Assembly (NCBI RefSeq): GCF_003383095.1
Contig: NZ_PSYW01000004.1
Coordinates: forward strand, 124,001 to 188,000
Source of the DNA: Haloferax sp. Atlit-12N
Lineage (GTDB): Archaea > Halobacteriota > Halobacteria > Halobacteriales > Haloferacaceae
DNA length: 64,000 nt
Direction of reading: 5' to 3'
The notes under the pieces were generated by a model. That model was not told the DNA's origin. It made no database searches and worked only from the letters and a program-made list of their open reading frames with translations. Position numbers and translations under genes: made by a program. Shown here piece by piece: positions 36,012 to 43,468 of the stretch (its first letter is position 1; each line of letters starts with the position of its first letter).

Positions 36012-36031
36012 ACACCACGATGTCCGCAGTA
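36012..36031 (+). repeat. origin-type repeat (copy 10)
   Basis: ACACCACGATGTCCGCAGTA, forward; faces copy 11. Confidence 0.65.
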
Positions 36032-36057
36032 AATCGGCTATTTTCGCCGCTTGTTCG

Positions 36058-36077
36058 AACAGCGGACAGTGTGGTGT
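36058..36077 (-). repeat. origin-type repeat (copy 11)
   Basis: AACAGCGGACAGTGTGGTGT, an exact reverse match. With copy 10 it forms a dyad with a 26-base spacer containing TATTTT. Confidence 0.7.
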
Positions 36078-36140
36078 TCCGAACTCACGCGACCGACTAT
36101 TCACCAGGTAGCGGCCATCTCAGCGGCTCGCTAGCCGTAC

Positions 36141-36160
36141 AACAGCGGACATACCGGTGT
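36141..36160 (-). repeat. origin-type repeat (copy 12)
   Basis: AACAGCGGACATACCGGTGT, reverse, with one change in the GTGGTGT arm. Confidence 0.6.
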
Positions 36161-36213
36161 TCGATGCCGTGTCTTTCCACGTTCGAAAGCGACGTTCACT
36201 CCGCGTCTGCGAC

Positions 36214-36233
36214 AACAGCGGACGCCGCGGTAC
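36214..36233 (-). repeat. origin-type repeat (copy 13)
   Basis: AACAGCGGACGCCGCGGTAC, reverse, the most diverged copy that still keeps AACAGCGGAC. Confidence 0.45.
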
Positions 36234-36311
36234 TCAGCCGTCGGTTTCTCCGTTCCGCTGTCGATTGTCATCGAGCGTTTCGATAACCGGCCAGCGGGCT
36301 GTCGATCTCGA

Positions 36312-36331
36312 ACACCACGCTGTCCGCTGTT
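36312..36331 (+). repeat. origin-type repeat (copy 14)
   Basis: ACACCACGCTGTCCGCTGTT, forward, full match, between orc and the ParA partner gene. Confidence 0.68.
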
Positions 36332-36373
36332 CTCCGGCTGTTCGAGTCGGTTTTTGCTCGACTCTTCGGCTTC

Positions 36374-36967
36374 TCACTCCTCGCGAGTTTCGAGGACGGC
36401 GTCGGCGATTTTCTCGGGATACTCGGCGGCGACGCGGACGAGAGCGTCGTGGAACTCGCGGCCGGTCAGGTCGCGAACGTCGTATTCTCGGCGGAGGTGC
36501 GATTCGACTTCGAACTCGGCGTCGTCCAGTCGGTCGAGCGTCGCGGTTCGGACGTAGATGCTTTTCGCGGTCGTCGCCTCGAACTCGAACGCCGGACCGC
36601 CCGCTGTCTCCGTCGTCTGCTCTGTCTCGTCGGTGCTTTCCGCGCCGTCTTCTTCCGCGGTCGACTCGGCCGCTTCCTCGGCCTCGTCGAGTTTGTCGCT
36701 TTCGTCGAGTTCGTCGCCTTCGTCTGGTTCCTCGCCTTCGTTACTTTCGCCGTCACCTCTCTGCTTCTCGTCGTCGCCGTCCGATTTCTCGCTCGCGTCT
36801 CCCGACTCGGACTCGTCCGCGGTCTCGGATTCGACCGGCGGTTCGGATTCCGACTTCTCGTCCCCGTCGGGGGCGTCTTCGTCCGGGAGCTGCTCGTCGT
36901 CGGGTTCTGCGTCTGATTCCGATTCCATCGCCTCGCCGAGGCCGGCGAACCGGTTTTCCTTAGGCAT
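36374..36967 (-). CDS. ParA partner protein, probable centromere-binding component
   Basis: A 197-residue protein in three parts: a short N-terminal peptide MPKENRFAGLGEAM, a linker of about 100 residues made almost only of Asp, Glu, Ser and Thr, and a C-terminal domain (about 127-197) with SIYVRTATLDRLDDAEFEVE then SHLRREYDVRD and a helix EFHDALVRVAAEYPEKIADA. The layout (conserved N-terminal peptide that could trigger the ATPase, flexible linker, DNA-binding end) is that of small ParB-like partners. Its start overlaps the parA stop by eight bases. DNA binding is inferred from context, not from a recognised motif. Confidence 0.65.
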   Translation of the reverse strand: MPKENRFAGLGEAMESESDAEPDDEQLPDEDAPDGDEKSESEPPVESETADESESGDASEKSDGDDEKQRGDGESNEGEEPDEGDELDESDKLDEAEEAAESTAEEDGAESTDETEQTTETAGGPAFEFEATTAKSIYVRTATLDRLDDAEFEVESHLRREYDVRDLTGREFHDALVRVAAEYPEKIADAVLETREE

Positions 36968-37784
36968 CGTCGGTTCCTCCGTGTTCGACGATTTCTGCGA
37001 GCTGGTCGAGTCGGTCGAGCATGTCGTTCGACGGGTCGTACTCCCGGAGGGTCTTCCCGTCGCGCCAGGCGCGACTGAACGCGATTCGGTGTCTGATTCC
37101 CGGCCCCTTGGAGTCGGGGTCGTCGAACAGGTCCGAGCGGGCGAACGGCGGGATGAACTGCTCGAAGGGGGAGTCTTCGAGGTCGCGGATGATGCGCTTT
37201 TCTTCGTTGTTCCCGGTGAGGTCGTTGGGGACGATAGCGAGAATGTCGAGGTCGACCTCGCGGCGAATCGGTCCGATCTGTTGTTCGAACATCCGCTCGA
37301 AGCCGCTCACGCTCGGCTCGCTCATGAGGAGCGGAACGACGACGTTCCCGGTTCCGATGAGCGCCGCGTCGGACAGCGGGCCGAGGCTCGGCGGCGAGTC
37401 GATAACGATGTGGTCGTAGTCGTCGTCCAAGAGCGGGTCGACGATTCGGCGGCGGACCCAGAGCACGCCGAACGTCGAGTTCCGGACTCGGTCTTCGATG
37501 TCGTCGAGGTCGACGTGGGCGGGAAGCACGTCGAAGCCCTCGCGATCGCGTATCACTTCGCGCACGTCCACGGGCTCGTCGTCGGTCAACACGTCGCCGA
37601 TGTTCGGCTCCGACGACTCGTAGGCGTCTTTCATCCCGACGCCCTCGGTCGCGTTCCCCTGCTGGTCGAGGTCGACCAACAGCACGTCGTTCCCCCGCGC
37701 GGCGAGCGCGTCGGCGAGGTTGATGGCAATCGTCGTCTTTCCGACGCCGCCTTTCTGGAGCGAGACGCTCACGGCTCGCGACAT
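36960..37784 (-). CDS. ParA-family partition ATPase
   Basis: A 274-residue ParA/Soj ATPase. The deviant Walker A KGGVGKTT (11-18) with its signature lysine is intact, followed by LLVDLDQQGNATEGVG (Walker A' region) and HIVIDSPPSLGPLSDAAL (Walker B). It lacks an N-terminal DNA-binding extension, so it is the Ib/Soj size class and would depend on its partner for centromere contact. Such ATPases move plasmids or chromosomes along the nucleoid. It is upstream of and overlaps the partner gene, and the 9-bp lattice lies directly before its start. Confidence 0.87.
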   Translation of the reverse strand: MSRAVSVSLQKGGVGKTTIAINLADALAARGNDVLLVDLDQQGNATEGVGMKDAYESSEPNIGDVLTDDEPVDVREVIRDREGFDVLPAHVDLDDIEDRVRNSTFGVLWVRRRIVDPLLDDDYDHIVIDSPPSLGPLSDAALIGTGNVVVPLLMSEPSVSGFERMFEQQIGPIRREVDLDILAIVPNDLTGNNEEKRIIRDLEDSPFEQFIPPFARSDLFDDPDSKGPGIRHRIAFSRAWRDGKTLREYDPSNDMLDRLDQLAEIVEHGGTDDA

Positions 37785-37811
37785 CTATCGAGCCTCCTGC
37801 GGAGTGCGATG

Positions 37812-38018
37812 TTCACAAATTGTACACAGTCTACACTGTGTCTGCCGTTTGGGCGGTGCAAACTCCGTTTGAACTGTGGACTGTGCGGACATTTGAGGGA
37901 CTTGAACGGACCTTCCGCGGCGTACCACATAATTTTATCCACGACTTTTGAACCGTTGGGACTGCTTCTACATTCTACAACTCCTACAATGTTTACAAAT
38001 TTTAAAAATTGTACACTG
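37812..38018. repeat. 9-bp lattice, block A (candidate centromere)
   Basis: Consecutive 9-mers such as TTCACAAAT, TGTACACAG, TCTACACTG run from 37812. TACA or a close variant recurs in one 9-base register at 37823, 37832, 37877 (TGGA), 37976, 37985, 37994 and 38012, with TAAA at 38003. The first unit is 28 bases before the parA start codon. Confidence 0.6.
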
Positions 38019-38186
38019 TCGCCTGTCGGTATCCGGTGATTCGCCCGCGCTCTCAGTTTGTGGACCGTTTCAGCTTCGTCCAAGGCGTTCGGTTTCCAAA
38101 CATCGCTCGCGCTCTGCGAAGCTTTCACACTGTGCGAATCTTTCGCGGTGTAGACTACCTCAACACTCCACACCCTCTATAATTCG

Positions 38187-38438
38187 TACAAATTCTACAA
38201 TTTGTACATGTTCTACACGGTCTGGAGCTCGCAAGCAGTGCGAACTTCCTAGACGGTTTCAGATTCCTCCACTGTTCGAACCGTTTGGAGTGCTTCGGCA
38301 GTCTGCACTCTCTTCGCTGTTTCCACTGCGCTCGAAGTTCACGCTCTCCTCGCAGTTTGCACTGTCACCGCGGTTTACACCATCCTCGAAGTCTGCACTG
38401 TCACCGCGGTTTACACCATCCTCGCAGTCCGCCCGGTG
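38187..38438. repeat. 9-bp lattice, block B with 36-bp units (candidate centromere)
   Basis: TACA stands at 38187, 38196, 38205 and 38214, then TGCA, TCCA or TACA at 38304, 38322, 38358, 38376, 38394 and 38412, all in one 9-base register. From 38349 the array also repeats as 36-bp units (38349, 38385, partial at 38421) built of two 18-bp halves such as CTCGCAGTTTGCACTGTC and ACCGCGGTTTACACCATC. Confidence 0.65.
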
Positions 38439-38521
38439 TCGACTGTTCGAACTTCGTTCCGGCCGCCGCCCGATTCAAACTGAACCGAAGAAAGCGATAT
38501 TCAGCGTCTCTCCCCCGCAGA

Positions 38522-38541
38522 TACTGCGGACACAGTGGTGT
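38522..38541 (-). repeat. origin-type repeat (copy 15)
   Basis: TACTGCGGACACAGTGGTGT, reverse orientation, beyond the parA upstream array and just before the end of msrA. It marks the right limit of the repeat family. Confidence 0.62.
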
Positions 38542-38557
38542 TGTCCGTCGTCTCGGC

Positions 38558-39091
38558 TCAGTTGGCGAGCTTGTCGGCGAACTTCTCGCGGACCTTCTCG
38601 ATTTTCGGGCTCGCGTGGAACTGGCAGTACGCGTCGTCGGGGTTCTTTTCGAAGTAGTCCTGATGGTACTCCTCGGCCTCGTAGAACGTCTCTAACGGAG
38701 CCAACTCCGTGACGACCTTGTCGTCGTACTCCTCGTCGAGGGCTTCGATGTAGGCCGACGCCTGTCGCTCCTGTTCGTCGTCGTGATAGAGGACGATAGA
38801 GCGGTACTGCGTTCCCACGTCGGGACCCTGTCGGTTGAGCTGTGTCGGGTCGTGGACCGCGAAGAACACCTCGAGCAGTTCGTCGTAGCCGACGGCCGCG
38901 GGGTCGTACTCTACCTGCACGACCTCGGCGTGGCCGGTGTTCCCCGAACAGACCTGCTCGTAGCTCGGGTTTTCCGTTTTCCCGCCGGCGTAGCCCGACG
39001 TGACTTCGCTGATTCCGTCGAGTTCCTTGAACGCGGCTTCGACACACCAGAAACAGCCGCCGCCGAACGTCGCAGTCTGTGTGCTTCCCAT
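38558..39091 (-). CDS. msrA: peptide methionine sulfoxide reductase A
   Basis: A 177-residue MsrA. The active site GCFWC (12-16) holds the catalytic Cys13, and GYAGGKTENPSYEQVCSGNT (33-52) is the conserved substrate loop; EEYHQDYFEKNP is the usual C-terminal motif. It reduces the S form of methionine sulfoxide in proteins. No MsrB is adjacent. A single gene, outside the replication locus. Confidence 0.93.
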   Translation of the reverse strand: MGSTQTATFGGGCFWCVEAAFKELDGISEVTSGYAGGKTENPSYEQVCSGNTGHAEVVQVEYDPAAVGYDELLEVFFAVHDPTQLNRQGPDVGTQYRSIVLYHDDEQERQASAYIEALDEEYDDKVVTELAPLETFYEAEEYHQDYFEKNPDDAYCQFHASPKIEKVREKFADKLAN

Positions 39092-39250
39092 AGGCCCGGT
39101 TACGTCGCCGAGGAATTAAGCCCCGCGGCGGGGGCAGTCGCGGCCGAGGTCTGGTGCTCGCCGACGACCGCCGACCCACGCCGGCGCTCCGACGAGCGAG
39201 CCCCGGACGCGTCCGTGGGTTTTCCCGACCGGAATGTACCCGAAGCCAAC

Positions 39251-39257
39251 ATTTAAC
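39251..39257 (+). promoter_or_regulatory. TATA box of the CBS-domain gene
   Basis: ATTTAAC, about 28 bases before the ATG at 39281; leaderless spacing. Confidence 0.5.
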
Positions 39258-39280
39258 CGCCCTGTCTGTCAGCAATTACT

Positions 39281-39685
39281 ATGGAAGACGTATTCGTCGC
39301 GAGGCTCATGTCCACGACCCTCCACACGGTCACCCCAGACACGCTCGTCGAAGACGCGGCGCAGTTGATACTGGACAACAACATCAGCTCGGTCATCGTC
39401 GTCGACGAGGACAACCGACTCGAGGGTATCCTGACGACCACCGACTTCGTCGACATCGTCGCGAAGAGCCAGCCGAAAGCACAGACGACCGTCGAGCGCT
39501 ACATGACCACCGACGTGATTACCGCGGGAGCGCAGGACTCCATCGTCACCGTCGCGGAGTCGATGACCGAACACGGTTTTCACCACATGCCCGTCGTCGA
39601 CGACGAGGAGGGGGTCATCGGGATGATTACCACCTCGGACCTCGCGGCCTACCTCTCGCAGACCGGACAGCTGGCGCGGTCGTAA
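39281..39685 (+). CDS. two-CBS-domain protein
   Basis: A 134-residue protein composed only of a CBS pair: first repeat about 1-60 (VARLMSTTLHTVTPDTLVED, VIVVDEDNRLEGILTTTDFV), second about 70-130 (VERYMTTDVITAGAQDSIVT, HMPVVDDEEGVIGMITTSDL). Such modules bind AMP, ATP or SAM and regulate partner proteins. The partner is not evident from the neighbourhood. Monocistronic and leaderless. Confidence 0.85.
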   Translation: MEDVFVARLMSTTLHTVTPDTLVEDAAQLILDNNISSVIVVDEDNRLEGILTTTDFVDIVAKSQPKAQTTVERYMTTDVITAGAQDSIVTVAESMTEHGFHHMPVVDDEEGVIGMITTSDLAAYLSQTGQLARS

Positions 39686-39713
39686 CGCGTTCTTTTCTGC
39701 CGGTAACTCCGCG

Positions 39714-40589
39714 TTACTCCACCTGTTCGGAGAGGCTCTCGACGACGCTCGCCAGCCGCGGGTCCGTCGCGTGGCCGTGGTGGACCGCGAGGGGCGAGAC
39801 GCTCACCTCGCCGTCGACCATCGCGCGGCGGTCGCTCCCGACCGGATAGCGGTCGCGGTGTTCGTCGTCGAGCGGGAACGGGTTCTCGAAGCCGACGGCG
39901 TCGGGCCACGAGATGTCCTGCAGTCGGACGTAGACCTCGCCGTCGTCGAGGTCGTGTTCGCGGTCGCCGTCCGGGAGCGCGCCGGCGTCCGCGTGGTGGT
40001 CGACCTGCTGGTCGTAGTCCGCGAAGGGGCTGGTCACGCGCATCCGGGGGCTCGGCACGTCCGCGGGGGCGTTGACGTTCAGGAGGTCGACCTCGTCGAA
40101 CACGTCGGTGCCGAAGACGCGCTCGGTCAGGGCGCGGGCGACCCGGGCGGGGCGGGAGAAATCGTACTCCTCGGGCGGGTGGCAGAAGAAGTCCCGCGCG
40201 TGGTAGCTGGAGACGGCGATGGCGGGCGTCCCGAGGAACGCGGCCTCGACGCCCGCGCCGACGGTCCCCGACCGGCCGACGACGTAGTTGCCCGCGTTCG
40301 GGCCGTCGTTGATACCAGAGACGACGATATCGAAGTCGGCGTCGAGGCCGCGGAGCCCGTAGGCGACGCAGTCCGCCGGGGTTCCTTCGAGGGCGTACCC
40401 CCACGGGTGGTCGCGGCGGACCGCGTGTTCGTTTCGGGCGCGGCCGACGCCGCTTTGGTTCTCGGCGGGCGCGACGACGGTCACGTCGCCGACGGCGGTG
40501 AGTTCCTCGCGCATGGCGGCGATGCCGGGCGCGTCGATGCCGTCGTCGTTGGTGAGGAGGATTTGGAGCGGAGACGAGGAGTCGGTCAT
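39714..40589 (-). CDS. surE: 5'-nucleotidase SurE
   Basis: A 291-residue SurE phosphatase. The metal site TNDDG (13-17) near the N-terminus, VVAPAENQSGVGRA and VVSGINDGPNAGNYVVGRSG (around residues 88-108) are all family signatures. It removes phosphate from nucleoside monophosphates and short polyphosphates. The region after about 190 includes a charged stretch (DHHADAGALPDGDREHDLDD) longer than in most members. Monocistronic; converges with the CBS gene. Confidence 0.9.
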   Translation of the reverse strand: MTDSSSPLQILLTNDDGIDAPGIAAMREELTAVGDVTVVAPAENQSGVGRARNEHAVRRDHPWGYALEGTPADCVAYGLRGLDADFDIVVSGINDGPNAGNYVVGRSGTVGAGVEAAFLGTPAIAVSSYHARDFFCHPPEEYDFSRPARVARALTERVFGTDVFDEVDLLNVNAPADVPSPRMRVTSPFADYDQQVDHHADAGALPDGDREHDLDDGEVYVRLQDISWPDAVGFENPFPLDDEHRDRYPVGSDRRAMVDGEVSVSPLAVHHGHATDPRLASVVESLSEQVE

Positions 40590-40619
40590 CTACTCGGAGA
40601 TTTCTGCCGGCCGCCGTAG

Positions 40620-41543
40620 CTATTCCGGATTCGGACCCGGTGACGTATTCGACCGCCGCGTCCCCGTCGGCAATGGGTCATACTCCACGTCGTCGATGGT
40701 CGCCCGCCAGTACGGCAGGTCGCCTGACGGGAGGTTCCACGCCACCTCGGCCGCCGTGGGCACGCGAACCCCATCCAGTTCGCGGTAGTCGCTGAAGTAT
40801 CCCGTCCACGAGCACCGCTCGAACTCGCCGTCCCCCGTGTCGCGCCACCGGTCCGCGGTGACGCGCACTATCTCGTCGTTCTCGTCGAAGTGGAACACGA
40901 CGGTTGCGGTCGAGTCGCGGTGGGCGAGCGTCGCCCGGGCCGAACGGTCGTCTCTCGGCTCCCAACTGACGCCGTGGCCGGGCAGAAACGCGGTCGGGAA
41001 CCAGACCATCTCGGCGAGGTGGCGGGCGAGTTCACCTTCGTCCAACTCGGGTGAGCGCGGGGCGTCCGCGACGGTGATAACCGAAAGAAGCTTCGCCTCC
41101 AACGACCCCGCACCGCCGACAAAGGCGTCCACGACCCGAACCGGTAGAAACGGCGCGAGGTCGATTTGGGCGTCCCAGACGAACCCCGGCGGGGCCACCG
41201 TGTAGTGCTGGGTCGCCGTCATCGACTTCCACGGCGAATCCGCATCGCCGAGTCTGAACTCACCCGTCTGGCGGAGCCGAACCGACTGGACGTCGGGGTA
41301 CTCGCCCGGTAGCACGCGTTCGAGATACCGGCGAACTGGGGCGGGTAGGTCGCTGATATCGGCCGTGTCTGTCGCTTCCACATCGTTTGTGGTCGATTCG
41401 GCCTGTTCTCGCCGGAGTGCACCGAGCAGTTGAGCGGCCGTATCGTCGGCGCGCGCCCGGATTACGACGAGGAGAGCGCCGACGGCGAGCGCACCGCCGA
41501 CAAGCGCGAGGCCGAGTCGCCCGAGCGTTCGCTTGTATGACAT
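40620..41543 (-). CDS. membrane-anchored DUF6544-like protein
   Basis: A 307-residue protein with one N-terminal membrane helix (LGLALVGGALAVGALLVVI). The outer domain starts DISDLPAPVRRYLERVLPGE, the hallmark of the DUF6544 family, and contains TATQHYTVAPPGFVWDAQID and a strand-rich core to the end. Members have no known activity. It lies 30 bases upstream of surE on the same strand. I chose the ATG at 41543; the frame above it lacks an ATG. Confidence 0.68.
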   Translation of the reverse strand: MSYKRTLGRLGLALVGGALAVGALLVVIRARADDTAAQLLGALRREQAESTTNDVEATDTADISDLPAPVRRYLERVLPGEYPDVQSVRLRQTGEFRLGDADSPWKSMTATQHYTVAPPGFVWDAQIDLAPFLPVRVVDAFVGGAGSLEAKLLSVITVADAPRSPELDEGELARHLAEMVWFPTAFLPGHGVSWEPRDDRSARATLAHRDSTATVVFHFDENDEIVRVTADRWRDTGDGEFERCSWTGYFSDYRELDGVRVPTAAEVAWNLPSGDLPYWRATIDDVEYDPLPTGTRRSNTSPGPNPE

Positions 41544-42015
41544 ACCGAACGGTACGCGAGAGATAGATATGAGTCTCGCCGTGACTCTCACGGTCTGACA
41601 CCGACCGTCTTCCGACTACGGGCGGTGTCGTCGCGAGCGGCGCTCCCCCGGGCAAATTCCTGTCAACGCGACGTTCATATATTCGAGATACTCACGACCG
41701 CGTGAATATAATTCAAACGATGACTTTATGTAATTAAGTTCGTACTAACGAATGAATGCGCACCGAACCGATGCGGCCGGCACGCCGGGCACCCGCCGAC
41801 ATCGCGGTTAATATCCCGTTAACTCGTCTCATTTCGGTAGATTCGTCTCTGTCGTGGTCGACGGCTCTTCGGTCTGCGACCGCCACGACTGCCGCGAGCG
41901 ATGCGGGTCGCCGCCCCCGCCGGGCCGCCTTCTCCACTCGCCGTCGAACTTCCTCGAGAGCGCGCCCCGACTGGACAGCAGACCGACCCGTCTCCCCAAG
42001 CGAGGTGGGCGTTGC
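41544..42015. other. intergenic region without a supported gene
   Basis: From about 41670 to 41750 the sequence is AT-rich (CATATATTCGAGATAC, TGAATATAATTCAAACGATG, TTTATGTAATTAAG) and looks like promoter DNA. The rest is GC-rich with chance frames only. No repeat or RNA gene was recognised. Confidence 0.45.
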
Positions 42016-42312
42016 GTGAGCCACGTCGGCGAGACCGACGACGTGCCGTGGGACGACGTGGGCTTCGTCATCAGCTCTCGCTACCGCATCTCCGTTCTCG
42101 ATAGACTCTCTGAGGGCCCGGCGACGCCGACGCAAATCGCCACCGACTCCGAGAGCGCGGTCGCTCACGTCTCGCGGGCGCTGCAGGAACTCAGAGACCG
42201 CTCGCTCGTGGAACTCCTCGTCCCGGAACAGCGTCGAAAAGGGCGGGTGTACGGCATCACCGACGACGCCGAGAACATCTGGGACGTCATTCAGACACAG
42301 CAGATGACGTGA
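42016..42312 (+). CDS. winged-helix transcription regulator
   Basis: A 98-residue single-domain regulator beginning at GTG 42016. ISSRYRISVLDRLSEGPATP then TQIATDSESAVAHVSRALQE form the helix-turn-helix, and KGRVYGITDDAENIW the wing, as in haloarchaeal ArsR/MarR-like proteins. Effector and targets are unknown. It lies at the border of the polysaccharide cluster, convergent with the FemAB-like genes. Upstream sequence in the same frame is low-complexity, so a longer start is unlikely. Confidence 0.7.
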   Translation: MSHVGETDDVPWDDVGFVISSRYRISVLDRLSEGPATPTQIATDSESAVAHVSRALQELRDRSLVELLVPEQRRKGRVYGITDDAENIWDVIQTQQMT

Positions 42313-42378
42313 CCGCAGCGGTCTTGCGGCTTTCTCGCGGTCGGTCTGGCGCGTCGTGCGACCGACCAACTCACTTAC

Positions 42379-43416
42379 TCACTTCGTCGCGATTCGCTCC
42401 GACCCCTTGTTCAGGAGCTGGTAGGTCCGCTTGGCGAGGTTCATCCCGACGCCGGTCGACTCGACGACGTAGTACGGGACGAGTTCGCCGCCGAACTTCG
42501 ATTTGTAGTTGCAGAGCCGCTCCGTGTTCGCGCCGACGAGGTCGTACTTCGTGACCGACGCGAGCGCCTCGTCCTCGACGATGTCCTCGATGATGGTCCA
42601 GTGGAGCAGGCTGTTGATGCTGACGCCGTCGTACTCGCCGCGCGCGCCGCCGAGCCAGAAGTAGCCCACCTCGTCCGAGAAGGGGACGATCATCCCGCTG
42701 AGGTACTCGCCGTCTGGGTCGCGGGCGACGTACACCCGACACCGGTCCCCGAGGTTCTCGACCAGCGACTCGACGAACTCCCACGGCATCCCGAAGGGTT
42801 CGTCCTGCTCGTCGTACCGCGAGACTACGTCGTCGTAGACGACGCGAGCGCCCTCGAGTCCCTCGTCCGCGATGGTGATGTCCAGTTCGCGCGCCTGTCG
42901 AATCTCGCGGCGGAGGCTGCTGCTGAACTGGGCCTGTATCTCGTCGAGCGAGCGCTCTCCGAGGTCGAGCCGGTAGGTGAAGGAGGGCTTGACCGCGAAG
43001 CCGGTCCACTCGAACGGGCGGGGGTCGAGATACGCCGGCGAGCAGAGCAGGCGGACGAACGTCCGGTTCGAGCGGATGCCGAGTTCCTCGACCACGAGGT
43101 CGGCGAACTCGCGGTTCACCGACTCGTAGGCGCTCTGTTTCGGACTGTTCGGCATCATCACCGGGCCGATGTAGGGAATCGCCATCGACGGCGGCGGCGA
43201 GACGACGACCCGTCCGAGGGGGTTTCGGCGGACGAACGTCGGGAACAGCGCGACCGGTTCTTGGCCTTTGAAGACGCCGAACAGGTGCATTTCGCCGTCG
43301 AAGTGCTCGTCGATGGCGGCGAGCACCGCGGGGGTGTGGAAGACTTCGGTGCCCGACGAGGGGAGCGCGGCTCCCCACTCGTCGAGGCTCAGGGGTTCGA
43401 TACGGAGTTGTGACAT
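42379..43416 (-). CDS. FemAB/GNAT-like acyl- or aminoacyltransferase
   Basis: A 345-residue protein of the FemAB-related GNAT group. Order of motifs: LFGVFKGQEPVALFPTFVRR, then PPPSMAIPYIGPVMM, the central SSSLRREIRQARELDITIAD helix, and a C-terminal GNAT-type half with YLSGMIVPFSDEVGYFWLGG and ALASVTKYDLVGANTERLCN. In bacteria FemAB proteins add amino acids to peptidoglycan precursors; archaea lack these, so a surface glycan is the likely acceptor. A paralogue lies just upstream on the same strand. Confidence 0.72.
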   Translation of the reverse strand: MSQLRIEPLSLDEWGAALPSSGTEVFHTPAVLAAIDEHFDGEMHLFGVFKGQEPVALFPTFVRRNPLGRVVVSPPPSMAIPYIGPVMMPNSPKQSAYESVNREFADLVVEELGIRSNRTFVRLLCSPAYLDPRPFEWTGFAVKPSFTYRLDLGERSLDEIQAQFSSSLRREIRQARELDITIADEGLEGARVVYDDVVSRYDEQDEPFGMPWEFVESLVENLGDRCRVYVARDPDGEYLSGMIVPFSDEVGYFWLGGARGEYDGVSINSLLHWTIIEDIVEDEALASVTKYDLVGANTERLCNYKSKFGGELVPYYVVESTGVGMNLAKRTYQLLNKGSERIATK

Positions 43417-43468
43417 GTGTCGTAGGCGTGTGATTGGATGGTCGTCGGGCGATACGTCGGTCGGGTCA

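Larger units (their letters stand above)
35840..36373. other. intergenic repeat cluster downstream of orc
   Basis: No gene is supported. The 530 bases carry six copies of the 20-bp repeat in both orientations (copies 9-14), including a convergent pair at 36012-36077. This is a second cluster of likely initiator sites, on the other side of the orc gene from the AT-rich core. Confidence 0.65.
37785..38557. other. intergenic region holding the parA upstream array
   Basis: No gene is supported across 770 bases; the long frame on the plus strand is a by-product of the 9-bp repeat, giving a tripeptide pattern without a protein-like composition. It contains two phased 9-bp arrays and, at its far end, repeat copy 15. 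Confidence 0.55.

Noticed and set aside
36157..36963. Long plus-strand frame opposite the ParA partner gene
   Set aside because: Arg/Ser-rich shadow produced by the Glu/Asp-rich linker on the other strand.
37812..38438. CRISPR array upstream of parA
   Set aside because: Units are 9 or 36 bases, degenerate and contiguous, without uniform repeats separated by unique spacers, and there are no cas genes.
37948..38712. A 254-codon plus-strand frame upstream of parA
   Set aside because: It is open because the DNA repeats every 9 bases, giving a Ser/Phe/Pro tripeptide pattern; the composition is basic, unlike haloarchaeal proteins, and it runs into msrA.
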